Part shown: positions 6,265 through 14,415 of the stretch, piece by piece
Layout: each line of letters starts with the position of its first letter
How positions within the stretch are numbered: the stretch's first letter is position 1
NCBI GenBank assembly: GCA_050954505.1
Contig: JBPBPY010000074.1
Span: forward strand, 1-16,804
Source of the DNA: JAQGMO01 sp050954505
GTDB taxonomy: Bacteria; Pseudomonadota; Gammaproteobacteria; Burkholderiales; Burkholderiaceae_D
Direction of reading: 5' to 3'
DNA length: 16,804 nt
Position numbers and translations under genes: made by a program
Notes under the pieces: generated by a model
Told to the model about the DNA's origin: nothing
The model's input: the letters and a program-made list of their open reading frames with translations, nothing else
The model's database searches: none

Positions 6265-9200
6265 CTATTTTGGCCATATTGTTCCATTTGGATCAATTCG
6301 GTATCCTGATCCTTTCCTATCGTTAAAATCCCAATGTGGTCCAATATTGCCTCCATGGTCTAAATCAGGGTGAATACTTTCTGGCCCGTTAGGATTCTTG
6401 TAACCTCCTTTATGGCCGCCTTGTGGTGACTTTCCTTGCCAACGCCACTCAACACCATCGTTGCCGACTGGGCACTTCCCTGCATCATCGAAATTCAAAT
6501 CAGGGATTTTTCCCGGTAAATCAATCGGTAGAGACGGCTCACCTTTCCCTTTATCTGCTGCGTTTTGTGCTGCCCACCAAGTAGTTCCTACCAAAACTAG
6601 TTCAGGAATATAGGGTAAGGTTGGTAGTATGCAAAATGGACATAAACCAGAAGAATCGGTCTTGGATATTGGATTCCCTCGAACATAGGAATACGTGTTT
6701 ATGCCTCCTGTTAAGCCAATCGGATCACTCTGCAAATACCGCCCACCGAACTGATCAAAAAACCGCGCACCATTGCTGACCAGGTTTGTCTCTTGATCCG
6801 CAATTTGTCCCGGAAATCGCAGGTTATAGTTGAATATACTCTCGCCTGATGGATTGTGGTTTGGTTCGCCGACGCCAAACGCATCGCCGTGGTCCCAGCG
6901 CCACACGGGTACATTGGCCTGGTTTGTAATGATTCGTGGGGTGTTGAGGTGGTCGGCATAGATGTAGAACACTTCGGCGCCATCTGCCCCAGGCTTGAGT
7001 ACTGCAATGGGTGTGTCATCCAGATACACGGTCTCCTGGATTGCCTGACCGGTGGGGTCATATTCACCCAAAAGATGTTGTTGATCATCGTAGACGTAAT
7101 ATGTGGCTCTGCCGGCATTCCGAGACCGGGCGGCAGTTCTTGGTGTGCACGGTGGCGGCGTTGCCTGCGTGGCTTGATTTTGCGGCGAGGTCGATGATGG
7201 GCTGGTGAGCAGGCCTGCGATCGTGTTCATGAACTGTTCGTGAATCAAAGCGAACCAGTTGCCCAGCGCGTAGTTGCCGTGCTCGCTGCAATCGTTGAGG
7301 CCCTTGGCGAAATACGTTTTTTGCACGCGCTCGCCGATGCCGTTGTACAGGTAATGGCTGGTGGCGCCGTCCAGCATGGTCGATGCCAGGCGACCGCGTG
7401 CGCTGTATTGATAGGTGATGGTGCCGTCGCTGATCAGGTTGCCGGTGGCGTCGAAGGTGTTGGTTTGAGCGATCGGTCCGGCGCTGGCCAGCAGGCGGTT
7501 GCTGTCTGGGGCAATGGTGTTGGCGAAGGTGGCATTGTCGTAGGTGACTGCTGTACGGTTGCCGTTGGCATCGTATCGGAAATGCTGCTGGCTGGTGCCG
7601 AGCTGGGCCGTAATCAACCGTCCTTGGCCATCATAGTCGAAGCGTTGATCGGCTGGGCCACCTGCTGTAGTGGATGTGTGCCGGTAACCGGTAATCTGGC
7701 TGGCAGCGTCGTAGCTCAGTGTGCGGATGCTCAGTGGACCAAGGGGATAACTCGACAGGCGCCCTGAAGCATCATGACTGCGCAGGTAGGGCAGGCCATT
7801 GCCCCATTGCCAGCTCGATGGCGGGCCAAATGGCTGATACAGGATATTGGAGAGAATCTGGCTGCCGGTTTGCTGCGTGCCTGCCTCGATAATTCCCGGG
7901 CGCTGCAAGGTAATGCTGCTGACCTTGCCGTCGCTGTTCCTCACATAACTGACGCGGTGCCCACTGGGATAGCTTATCGCCGCAAGCTTGCCTCCCGCCT
8001 GCCTGGCGTAACCGACATGAAAGCGCATGCCATCATTGTGAGTCTGGACTTTGCTGGTCAGACGGCCAAAGTCGTCGTAGCCATAGGCTGTGCTGCCCGA
8101 TTCATCCGTGATGCGTGCAAGGCGATCGCTGCCGTCAACGTAGGAGAGCGCGGTCGGCACGCCACTGGAATAATCGATCCGTACGATCCGGCGCAACGTG
8201 TCGCGCGTCAGGAAGGTTTCCTGATCCCGCGCATCGGCGTTGCGTTGCAACTGCCCATGTCGGTCATAGCCATGCTGGCTGATGCCGCTATCGGGACTGT
8301 TGGTCTGGATACGCTCGCCAAAATGGTTCAAGCCGTACCGGGTCACCAATCCGCGCGGATCGGTCACGCTGGCCAACTGGTCTTGCGAACCATAGGTAAA
8401 GGAAACCGTTCCAGCTCCGCTTGCTGGCGTGCTGTTCGAACTGACATCGGCCGCACCCGGCGCGCCAGGATTCATTGCAGTTGCAGCTGCGGGCAATGCC
8501 TGCGTGATCATGCGGTTGAGGGCATCGTAACGATAACGCGTGACGCGCGCCAGCGGATCGGTAACGGCTGAAAGTTTGCCATTGGCGTCATATTCATAAC
8601 GCCAGGTTTGCCCATCGCCGGTATTCATTTGCTGCAGCCGGTTCAAAACATCGACTTGACGGATGAGGGTCTGGACGGTGCTCCCGTCGGCGCCCATGAT
8701 TTTTTCAGTAATGCGATTGCCCAGGGCATCGAGCTGATAGACGATGCTGTTGCCGGCGCCATCCGAAATCTGCGCGAGGCGATGGGCAGCGTCATAAACG
8801 AAGGCATACTTTTCACCGCCGGGCAGGCTCAAGGCAATCAGCTGGCCAACACCATCGTAGCCATACAGCGTTTCCTCGCCACTGCTGCTTTGCCGACTGC
8901 GGCCGGTTTGAACCATGGAGGTCAGCCATCCACGCGGGCCATAGGTCAACGTCGTCATGACGCCATCGCTGGCCAGTACCTTTCCGGGCCGGCCGTCGGC
9001 ATCGTAATCCGACAGCACAGTGGTGCCGCCAGCTTCGTCAATGATGGCGCTCAGGTTTCCCAGCAGATCGTAGCTGTACCGATGTTCGCCATCTTCCGGT
9101 GTATTGGAGAGGTTCAGCTGGCCATTGCCATCGTAGGCATATGACCAGCTGCGTGGCAGGGTATTGGCGCCGCGCTGCTGCTTGCGGATCAGCTGGCCTT

Positions 9201-10764
9201 CGGTGTTGTACTCGAATGTCGTGACCAGGCTGCCATCGTCGATGGTGACAGGCAGACGCAACGTAGGGTGCCAGACGGTTTTGACGGTGCGTTCTGCCGC
9301 AGTCCCAATTGCCTCGATTCGACTGGTTTCAAGATTGCGGTCGGTGTCCCACTCGAAAGTGGTGCGGTTGCCATTGAAGTCCGTCTTGCTGGCGACGTTT
9401 CCCCAGGCATCGTAGGTGGTGGCCGCTGAGGCAGCAGCGCAGCCACTGCCTGCTGGCTGGAGTTGAGCGACGGCTTTTTGCAATCCAAGAATGGTGGCGA
9501 AGCGCGTGGTGCGCTGGGTGCCGAATGCGTCGGTGACAACGGTCTGGAATCCTTGATTGCTGACTGTGACTTTGTCGATACCATTGCCGTGTTCGCTGCT
9601 GATGACGTTTTGGTTTGAATAATTCCACGTTGCATACCGTCCACCGTTTTCGTCAACGATTCCGGTCAAAAATTGCGGCGAGTAAGGATGGTCGTAGACA
9701 TACTTTCGCACACTGTTGTCGAATTGCGTGACGTCAGTCAGCCGCCCCTTGTCATCATGCGTGTAGCGAATCGCCAGACCGTTTGGCGCAGTCAGTTCAG
9801 CGAGATAGCCTGCACTGTCATACATCAGGCGTAATTGCCTGCCATACCGGTCGGTGATGCGCGCCAGCCTTCCCTGTTCGTTGTAGGCCAGTGTCAGGCG
9901 CTTGCCGAAGCGGTCCACGAGTTCAATCAGCTTGCCGTCTGCATCATAAGTTTCGCTGCCGGAGTCTTCTGCCACGGTATAACGCCAGCCGCCGCCTGGG
10001 AGCGCAACGAGGGTATCGGCATTATTGGCATCTGCCTGCCAAACGCCGTCAGTCAGTGCAAATTGTTCTATCCGGCCATCGGCCCGGTTCACGCGTGCGC
10101 TGGTGATGGCAGGCGTGTTGGTGAGTTCGACCGAACGGTCGTAATCGCTGCGCCAGTTCTTTCCCACTGAACTGGAGCTGGCCCAAAACGTTGAGTTGTA
10201 GTGGCGCGAGAATTGCAGGCCACTGCTGCTGGCCGTGGCATAGTCAATCTCGAACTGGTATTTGTTCCCGCTTACAAGATTGATGGGGTTTCCTGCACAT
10301 GCGTCTGGCGCTGGTTTGCCAAGGGAATTTTTGGCTGTGGGAGTGAAGTTCGCCACTGCACGGCAGATTTTTCCCGGCCCATACTTGATGACATCGTCAT
10401 AGGTCTGTGCATACCCGGTGGGGCAATTTGGCAGGACGCTGCTTTCGTAGTACTTTGTGCAGCTGCATGTGGTGCCGCCAGCGTAGGTGCAGGTAGGCTG
10501 CTCAGCAACAGGAATTACCCGGCTGGCGACGTTTGCACAGGCAGCGGCAGGATCGGCAAATTCTTCGGTCGCGCCGAAACAACTTGACCACCATGAGGGA
10601 TGCTCGCAGATTCCTGCTTTATAGCGTGGTGCGACCGGCTGCTGCAGCGGCGTTTTGCCGGCAGCGGTGGCGCTTTCGGTAAATGCCATGCAACAGACCG
10701 CGATCAACACACTGGCTATAACGAAACGCCAATGACCACCTTTGCTGCTGTCACGTTTGCCCAC
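6265..10764 (-). CDS. RHS/YD-repeat polymorphic toxin with signal peptide and type-37-like C-terminal tip
   Basis: About 1,499 residues from GTG 10764, chosen because GAGG lies 5 bases upstream; the frame opens 9 codons earlier at GTG 10791, which has no Shine-Dalgarno sequence. Order: basic N-terminus, hydrophobic segment at about 12-28 and AxA site near 34 (Sec signal); a cysteine-rich region at about 50-155; GNPINLVSG at 158-166 with the HYNS stretch (DUF6531-like); then many YD repeats (YDxxGRL, YDxxGN) up to the core end GRYLQSDPIGL. The last 125 residues are a separate domain: a WRWQGKSPQGG stretch, then YKNPNGPESIHPDLDHGG, then IGPHWDF and a GYRIDPNGTIWPK end. The HPDL(D/N)H...GPHWD...YRI.P.G pattern matches what I recall of polymorphic toxin type 37 (Ntox37, predicted RNase). 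There is no PAAR or VgrG part, so Sec-dependent surface display or release is more likely than a type VI spike. A 60-residue Pro/Thr/Cys-containing segment near 7100-7300 interrupts the repeats. Confidence 0.9.
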   Translation of the reverse strand: MGKRDSSKGGHWRFVIASVLIAVCCMAFTESATAAGKTPLQQPVAPRYKAGICEHPSWWSSCFGATEEFADPAAACANVASRVIPVAEQPTCTYAGGTTCSCTKYYESSVLPNCPTGYAQTYDDVIKYGPGKICRAVANFTPTAKNSLGKPAPDACAGNPINLVSGNKYQFEIDYATASSSGLQFSRHYNSTFWASSSSVGKNWRSDYDRSVELTNTPAITSARVNRADGRIEQFALTDGVWQADANNADTLVALPGGGWRYTVAEDSGSETYDADGKLIELVDRFGKRLTLAYNEQGRLARITDRYGRQLRLMYDSAGYLAELTAPNGLAIRYTHDDKGRLTDVTQFDNSVRKYVYDHPYSPQFLTGIVDENGGRYATWNYSNQNVISSEHGNGIDKVTVSNQGFQTVVTDAFGTQRTTRFATILGLQKAVAQLQPAGSGCAAASAATTYDAWGNVASKTDFNGNRTTFEWDTDRNLETSRIEAIGTAAERTVKTVWHPTLRLPVTIDDGSLVTTFEYNTEGQLIRKQQRGANTLPRSWSYAYDGNGQLNLSNTPEDGEHRYSYDLLGNLSAIIDEAGGTTVLSDYDADGRPGKVLASDGVMTTLTYGPRGWLTSMVQTGRSRQSSSGEETLYGYDGVGQLIALSLPGGEKYAFVYDAAHRLAQISDGAGNSIVYQLDALGNRITEKIMGADGSTVQTLIRQVDVLNRLQQMNTGDGQTWRYEYDANGKLSAVTDPLARVTRYRYDALNRMITQALPAAATAMNPGAPGAADVSSNSTPASGAGTVSFTYGSQDQLASVTDPRGLVTRYGLNHFGERIQTNSPDSGISQHGYDRHGQLQRNADARDQETFLTRDTLRRIVRIDYSSGVPTALSYVDGSDRLARITDESGSTAYGYDDFGRLTSKVQTHNDGMRFHVGYARQAGGKLAAISYPSGHRVSYVRNSDGKVSSITLQRPGIIEAGTQQTGSQILSNILYQPFGPPSSWQWGNGLPYLRSHDASGRLSSYPLGPLSIRTLSYDAASQITGYRHTSTTAGGPADQRFDYDGQGRLITAQLGTSQQHFRYDANGNRTAVTYDNATFANTIAPDSNRLLASAGPIAQTNTFDATGNLISDGTITYQYSARGRLASTMLDGATSHYLYNGIGERVQKTYFAKGLNDCSEHGNYALGNWFALIHEQFMNTIAGLLTSPSSTSPQNQATQATPPPCTPRTAARSRNAGRATYYVYDDQQHLLGEYDPTGQAIQETVYLDDTPIAVLKPGADGAEVFYIYADHLNTPRIITNQANVPVWRWDHGDAFGVGEPNHNPSGESIFNYNLRFPGQIADQETNLVSNGARFFDQFGGRYLQSDPIGLTGGINTYSYVRGNPISKTDSSGLCPFCILPTLPYIPELVLVGTTWWAAQNAADKGKGEPSLPIDLPGKIPDLNFDDAGKCPVGNDGVEWRWQGKSPQGGHKGGYKNPNGPESIHPDLDHGGNIGPHWDFNDRKGSGYRIDPNGTIWPK
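6268..6642 (-). other. C-terminal toxin tip of the RHS protein
   Basis: This is the region encoding the 125 residues after the DSSGL motif. It is visibly AT-richer than the YD-repeat core, which resumes GC-rich codons from about 6710 onward. It starts with CPFCILPTLPYIPELVLVGT, a hydrophobic stretch that could aid translocation, and ends in the HPDLDH/GPHWD/YRIDPNG domain. The conserved His, Asp and Glu residues fit a metal-independent RNase, as predicted for the type-37 family. The assignment is from memory of the motif. Confidence 0.6.
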
Positions 10765-10810
10765 AATTACCTCGACGATTGAGTTGTCCACACAATGCTG
10801 TCGAGGTTAT

Positions 10811-10858
10811 CGGCTTGTACAAAGCCGGCAATTTTTATTAGGCGTGCATAACAAGCCG
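10811..10858 (-). promoter_or_regulatory. Alternative stem-loops in the RHS gene leader
   Basis: Plus-strand CGGCTTGT (10811-10818) can pair with ACAAGCCG (10851-10858, 8 bp), or its first six bases with AAGCCG (10822-10827, 6 bp, loop GTACA). The two pairings exclude each other. The nearer one is followed on the plus strand by ATTTTTATT (10831-10838), like an intrinsic terminator reading outward from the RHS gene. In the RHS mRNA the same bases would form a leader switch about 50 nt before the start. Function is inferred only. Confidence 0.35.
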
Positions 10859-10983
10859 GGCGGGAAAATTACGGTAGCTGGTGCGGTGATGGCATGCTTG
10901 TGCGAACACCGGTTGACGCTGTGTTTTTTTGTGCGGAATGATGTGGTGAGCTGACGACATGTGTCGACATGCAACTGCTTTGA

Positions 10984-11003
10984 TCGTGCCTCACACGGCA
11001 CGA
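10984..11003 (-). terminator. Hairpin downstream of the conserved DUF gene
   Basis: TCGTGCC (10984-10990), loop TCACAC, GGCACGA (10997-11003): a perfect 7-bp stem 26 bp beyond the stop of the 11029-11625 gene, in the gap before RHS. No T-run follows on the minus strand, so it is a weak or factor-dependent terminator candidate. Confidence 0.4.
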
Positions 11004-11028
11004 CAACATATTTTGCAGCAATACAAAT

Positions 11029-11625
11029 TCAAACACGCGGTTGCTTCACGAATCCGAATTGCTCAGCGAGTTCGGCAAGCACCACATGCCTGACCCGCAC
11101 CGCCTGCTTGAAATGCATGAAGTGCAGCGCGCCGGTATCGGCATTGCCGCCGGCCAGCCAGGTGATCAAGGCGCCGTCGCCGAGGCCATCGCCATCGAGC
11201 TGGAAGCGGTCGAGGCATTCCGCCAGGTCGCGGTCGTCGAGCAGGGCCAGCCGGTCGCCGCTTTTGAACAGCAGCTGTCCATCCTCCGTCATCCAGGCCG
11301 AGTCGATCTGCTCAAGAACCTCGCCGGTGTGCAGCACCAGGCCGCGTTGCGGGTCGGTGCGGGCAACGAAGGGCGCAATGGCCAGGTCAACGTAGACGCG
11401 CTGTGGGCCATTCTGGAAAAACCAGCGGCCGGTTTCGTCATGGCTGTAGTTGCGGTTGATGAATGCCACCAGCGCTTCATGCCGCAGCGTGTCCCCGGGC
11501 ATATCACGTGCTTGCGCGGTTTCATCACGCAGGCGCCAGTTGCCGCGCGCATCCAGAGCCAGCCAGCCGTAACAGTGCGGCACATTGGGCCATTTCTCCA
11601 TGGCTTTGCGAACGATTTCATCCAT
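11029..11625 (-). CDS. Conserved hypothetical protein (DUF2944/DUF2946-type)
   Basis: The 198-residue product starts MDEIVRKAMEKWPNVPHCYG and continues with a WLALDARGNWRLRDE segment, then FINRNYSHDETGRWFFQNGP followed by QRVYVDL. This conserved block is found in many Burkholderiales and Neisseriales proteins of unknown function that I remember under DUF2944 or DUF2946; I am not certain which number applies. No signal peptide or membrane helix is seen, so it is likely cytoplasmic. The C-terminal part (ALHFMHFKQAVRVRHVVLAE) is also family-like. The ATG at 11625 gives the family N-terminus MDE and has GAG about 8 bases upstream. The frame opens 13 codons earlier, at 11664, without a Shine-Dalgarno sequence. 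The gene lies 196 bp beyond the YheT-like gene on the same strand and may share its transcript. Confidence 0.8.
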   Translation of the reverse strand: MDEIVRKAMEKWPNVPHCYGWLALDARGNWRLRDETAQARDMPGDTLRHEALVAFINRNYSHDETGRWFFQNGPQRVYVDLAIAPFVARTDPQRGLVLHTGEVLEQIDSAWMTEDGQLLFKSGDRLALLDDRDLAECLDRFQLDGDGLGDGALITWLAGGNADTGALHFMHFKQAVRVRHVVLAELAEQFGFVKQPRV

Positions 11626-11821
11626 AGTGTTCTCGACAATGCTGCGGCAAATATCATGCCGCAAAGGTAAATACGGATTGTGTAATGATGATACGCGGAC
11701 CGATGCCGCACCGTTTGCGTTGCGTCACCGTCGCGGATCAAGGTGCAGCGCTGATTGCCGGAGGCGGGCACCTGGTGAGGAATGTTGAAGAACTTCCTGG
11801 CCTTTTGCTTTTACGGCAAGC

Positions 11822-12991
11822 TCAACCGCGGCCTTCGAGGAAATCGACCATGCGGTGCGGCAGCCAGTCCAGCGCTCCCGGTGGGCGGCCCGAGACAAAG
11901 CCGACATGGCCGCCTTGTTGCGGATATTCCAGCGTGATCTGCGCCGCAGCGCTTTGTGGCAAATGCTGCTGCGGCAGGAAGGGATCGTTGCGCGCATTCA
12001 GGACCAGCGTCGGCACGGTGACGTCGCCAAGGATGTGGCGCGCGCTGGCCCGGTTCCAGTAATCGTCGGTGTTGCGGTAGCCGTGCAGTGGCGCGGTGAC
12101 GATGTTGTCGAACTCATAGAGATTGCGCGCATTCAGCATGGATGTGCTGTCGAACAAACCGGGGAATTGCGCCAGCTTTTGCAGGCACTTCGGTTTGAGG
12201 GTGCGCAGGAACACGCGGGTGTAGAGCATGTTCAAGCCACGGGATAGTGCAGCGCCGCCAGCGGCGAGGTCCAGCGGTGCGGAAATGGCGCAGGCGGCAT
12301 CGACAAACCCGGCCTGGTGCTGCGATTCGCCCACCCAGCGCAGCAGCGCATTGCCGCCGAGGGATACGCCGGCAGCGTAGAATTTGCTGTTGCTGTTGCT
12401 GCTGCTATTGCCTAACTTCCTGTTGGTGCTGCTATCGCCACCACCGCCACTGCTGGCAATGTCGCTACCATCGGAATAACTGTTCCGAGAGCCGTCGCCA
12501 TTACCGCCGTTACTCCAACTACTGCTTTTGATGATGTCAGAGTTGACGAGGCTCGCGAAAGGCGTATGCACAGCATCCGGCCCCAGCCCCCGGCGCGCGG
12601 CCAGCTTGCGCAGCACCCAGTCGATTTCCGCTGCATCGCCCGAATGGTAAAAGCGCGGGCCGTCATTCATCTGGCCGGAGCAGCCGCGAAAATGCGGCAC
12701 GGCCCCCGACCAGCCCAGTGCCGCGACATGGGACATCAAGGCGCGCGCATAGTGACTGGCCGACGATCCTTCCAGTCCATGGAACAGCACCACGAAGGGT
12801 TTGTCCGCCTGGCCGTCGAGGAAATCGACATCGATGAAGTCGCCATCCGGCGCACGCCAGCGCTCGCGCCGGTAAGCCACGGGCGGCTTGACGATGCAGG
12901 TGGCCGGGTAAATGGTCTGGGCGTGGCCACCTGGTAGCCAGGCGGGTGCCAGATAACGGGAAGGGTTGGTAAGGTGTGTCAAACGGTACAT
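11822..12991 (-). CDS. YheT-family alpha/beta hydrolase with a low-complexity insertion
   Basis: The 389-residue product begins MYRLTHLTNPSRYLAPAWLP and follows E. coli YheT throughout: GGHAQTIYP near 21-29, the oxyanion-hole stretch FHGLEGSSASHYARAL at about 70-85, HFRGCSG at about 100, the nucleophile elbow AGVSLGGNALL with Ser210, NARNDPFLP with Asp336, and QGGHVGF with His362. These form the Ser-Asp-His triad. The substrate is not established; relatives act on esters. Between GLGPDAVHTPF and KFYAAGVSLGG lies an insert of about 55 residues rich in Ser, Asn, Gly and Asp, absent from relatives I know. It is in frame, so the protein is probably still made, with a flexible loop near the active site. 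ATG 12991 fits the family start; a TTG 8 codons upstream opens the frame. It lies 48 bp after the zinc-finger gene. Confidence 0.9.
   Translation of the reverse strand: MYRLTHLTNPSRYLAPAWLPGGHAQTIYPATCIVKPPVAYRRERWRAPDGDFIDVDFLDGQADKPFVVLFHGLEGSSASHYARALMSHVAALGWSGAVPHFRGCSGQMNDGPRFYHSGDAAEIDWVLRKLAARRGLGPDAVHTPFASLVNSDIIKSSSWSNGGNGDGSRNSYSDGSDIASSGGGGDSSTNRKLGNSSSNSNSKFYAAGVSLGGNALLRWVGESQHQAGFVDAACAISAPLDLAAGGAALSRGLNMLYTRVFLRTLKPKCLQKLAQFPGLFDSTSMLNARNLYEFDNIVTAPLHGYRNTDDYWNRASARHILGDVTVPTLVLNARNDPFLPQQHLPQSAAAQITLEYPQQGGHVGFVSGRPPGALDWLPHRMVDFLEGRG
12384..12406. repeat. Trinucleotide-type microsatellite in the hydrolase insert
   Basis: Three TTGCTG hexamers (12384-12401) followed by CTGCT. 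On the coding strand this is an AGC/AAC run encoding alternating Ser and Asn. It marks the end of the low-complexity insert just before the nucleophile elbow. Unit-length changes would keep the frame if they come in threes. Confidence 0.8.
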
Positions 12992-13039
12992 GCTTGCCGG
13001 TTCATGGCCGCACAAGGCCGCCTTGAACCGGGTCGATTT

Positions 13040-13240
13040 TCAATGACCGTGTACTTCGGTACCGGGCTTGACCGCATACACCGTGCCGCAATAGGGACAT
13101 TTGCCAAAACCGCGTGCCGTCATGTCGAGGAATACGCGCGGATGCGACGACCAGATCGGCATGGCCGGGTTTGGGCAATAGGCCGGCAAGTCCTTGCCGT
13201 CGATTTCAACCGCGCCTGCGGGAATGCTTACATCACTCAT
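13040..13240 (-). CDS. CHCC-type zinc-finger domain protein
   Basis: This 66-residue protein contains VEIDGKDLPAYCPNP, then MPIWSSHPRVFLDM, then GFGKCPYCGTVY and ends GTEVHGH. The spacing Cys...His...Cys-x2-Cys is that of the zf-CHCC family (PF10276 as I recall), related to the zinc-binding part of the mitochondrial complex I subunit NDUFS6. In betaproteobacteria it is a small cytoplasmic protein of unclear role, and lying next to ilvE is common there as far as I know. ATG 13240 is chosen because GGAG lies 7-8 bases upstream; a TTG immediately before would add one residue. The gene is 62 bp downstream of ilvE and 48 bp upstream of the YheT-like gene on the same strand, so one operon is likely. 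Confidence 0.92.
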   Translation of the reverse strand: MSDVSIPAGAVEIDGKDLPAYCPNPAMPIWSSHPRVFLDMTARGFGKCPYCGTVYAVKPGTEVHGH

Positions 13241-13302
13241 CAAATTCTCCAGATTTTTTAAACAAGAAATCGTTGTCGGCCACCCAGGTGGCCTGCTCAG
13301 GT

Positions 13303-14223
13303 TTACACCAGCGTGAGCCAGTGCTTGTATTGCGGCGCCTTGCCTGCCATGACATCGAAGAACAGGCCCTGCAGCTTTTCGGTCATCGGCCCGCGCTTGC
13401 CATTGCCGATGGTGCGGTTGTCGAGCTCGCGGATCGGCGTGATCTCGGCAGCGGTGCCGGTGAAGAAGGCTTCATCGCAGCAGTACATTTCATCGCGGGT
13501 AATGCGTTTTTCGATCGTCTCGATGCCGAGGTCGCGCGCCATGGTCAACACCGCGTCGCGGGTGATGCCGTCGAGGCAGGAGGCGAGGTCCGGTGTGTAC
13601 AGCTTGCCATTGCGGATGACGAAGACATTTTCGCCGGAGCCCTCGGAGACATAGCCGTCGGTGTCGAGCAGCAGCGCTTCATCATAGCCATCGGCCAGTG
13701 CTTCCTGGTTGGCCAGGATGGAGTTGATGTAGTAGCCGCTGGCCTTGGCGCGCACCAGCGAGACATTCACATGGTGGCGCGTGAAGGATGAGGTCTTCAC
13801 GCGGATGCCGCGGTTCATGCCATCTTCACCGAGGTAGGCGCCCCAGGGCCAGGCGGCAATCGCGATGTGGATCTTGTTGCCTTTCGGCGAAATGCCCATC
13901 TTTTCCGAACCGATCCAGACCAACGGGCGCAGGTAGCCCGACTCCAGATTGTTTTCGCGGATGACCTGGCGCTGCGCGGCCATCACGGTTTCCATGTCGT
14001 ACGGAATCTCGAGCTGGAAGATCTTGGCTGAATTGAACAGCCGCTGGGTATGTTCGCGCAAGCGGAATATCGCCGTGCCATCCGGCGTCTTGTAGGCGCG
14101 CACGCCTTCGAAAACGCCCATGCCGTAGTGCAGCGTGTGCGTCAGCACATGCACCGTGGCGTCGCGCCAGTCAATCAACTCACCGTCTTTCCAGATCTTG
14201 CCGTCGCGATCGTCCATGGACAT
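13303..14223 (-). CDS. ilvE: Branched-chain amino acid aminotransferase IlvE
   Basis: IlvE is a cytosolic PLP enzyme of fold type IV that carries out the last step of leucine, isoleucine and valine synthesis, moving the amino group from glutamate to the 2-oxo acids. The 306-residue length matches the family. Visible landmarks are HTLHYGMGVFEGVRAY at 29-44, the PLP lysine K160 in RAKASGYYINSI, the YVSEGSGENVF motif at 191-201 with Glu194, and the CLDGITRDAVL and FFTGTAAEITPI segments that bind the cofactor phosphate. ATG 14223 is preceded by AGGAG at 6-7 bases, a strong ribosome-binding site. It is the first gene of a minus-strand run (ilvE, zinc-finger protein, YheT-like hydrolase) and is divergent from pgk across a 294-bp gap. 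No attenuator-like leader peptide was found. Confidence 0.97.
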   Translation of the reverse strand: MSMDDRDGKIWKDGELIDWRDATVHVLTHTLHYGMGVFEGVRAYKTPDGTAIFRLREHTQRLFNSAKIFQLEIPYDMETVMAAQRQVIRENNLESGYLRPLVWIGSEKMGISPKGNKIHIAIAAWPWGAYLGEDGMNRGIRVKTSSFTRHHVNVSLVRAKASGYYINSILANQEALADGYDEALLLDTDGYVSEGSGENVFVIRNGKLYTPDLASCLDGITRDAVLTMARDLGIETIEKRITRDEMYCCDEAFFTGTAAEITPIRELDNRTIGNGKRGPMTEKLQGLFFDVMAGKAPQYKHWLTLV

Positions 14224-14415
14224 GTGATTCTCCTGTTGGGAATAGGGGGGCGGTCAACGCTGCGTTCGCACACGGATGCGCGTCAGGGCGGCCCGGTCCT
14301 GATTTTAGCGGATTTGCCCGTGTTGGCGCTGCTTCAAAGCATCATCTTTCAAGCTGACAGAGTTGGAAGTGCCCCAGGCGCACACCGGCTTTCTGCTGTT
14401 GCTGATGCGAAACAA

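Noticed and set aside
7774..8571. 265-codon plus-strand frame and neighbours (7240-7767, 8608-9144) inside the RHS gene
   Set aside because: They lie antisense to regular YD repeats; the repeat codons keep the opposite frame open. No start signals or recognisable domains.
10950..10980. Palindromic TGTCGACA and CGACATG/TGTCG patterns in the RHS-DUF gap
   Set aside because: Short self-complementary words of this size are common by chance, and no paired promoter or repeated copies were seen.
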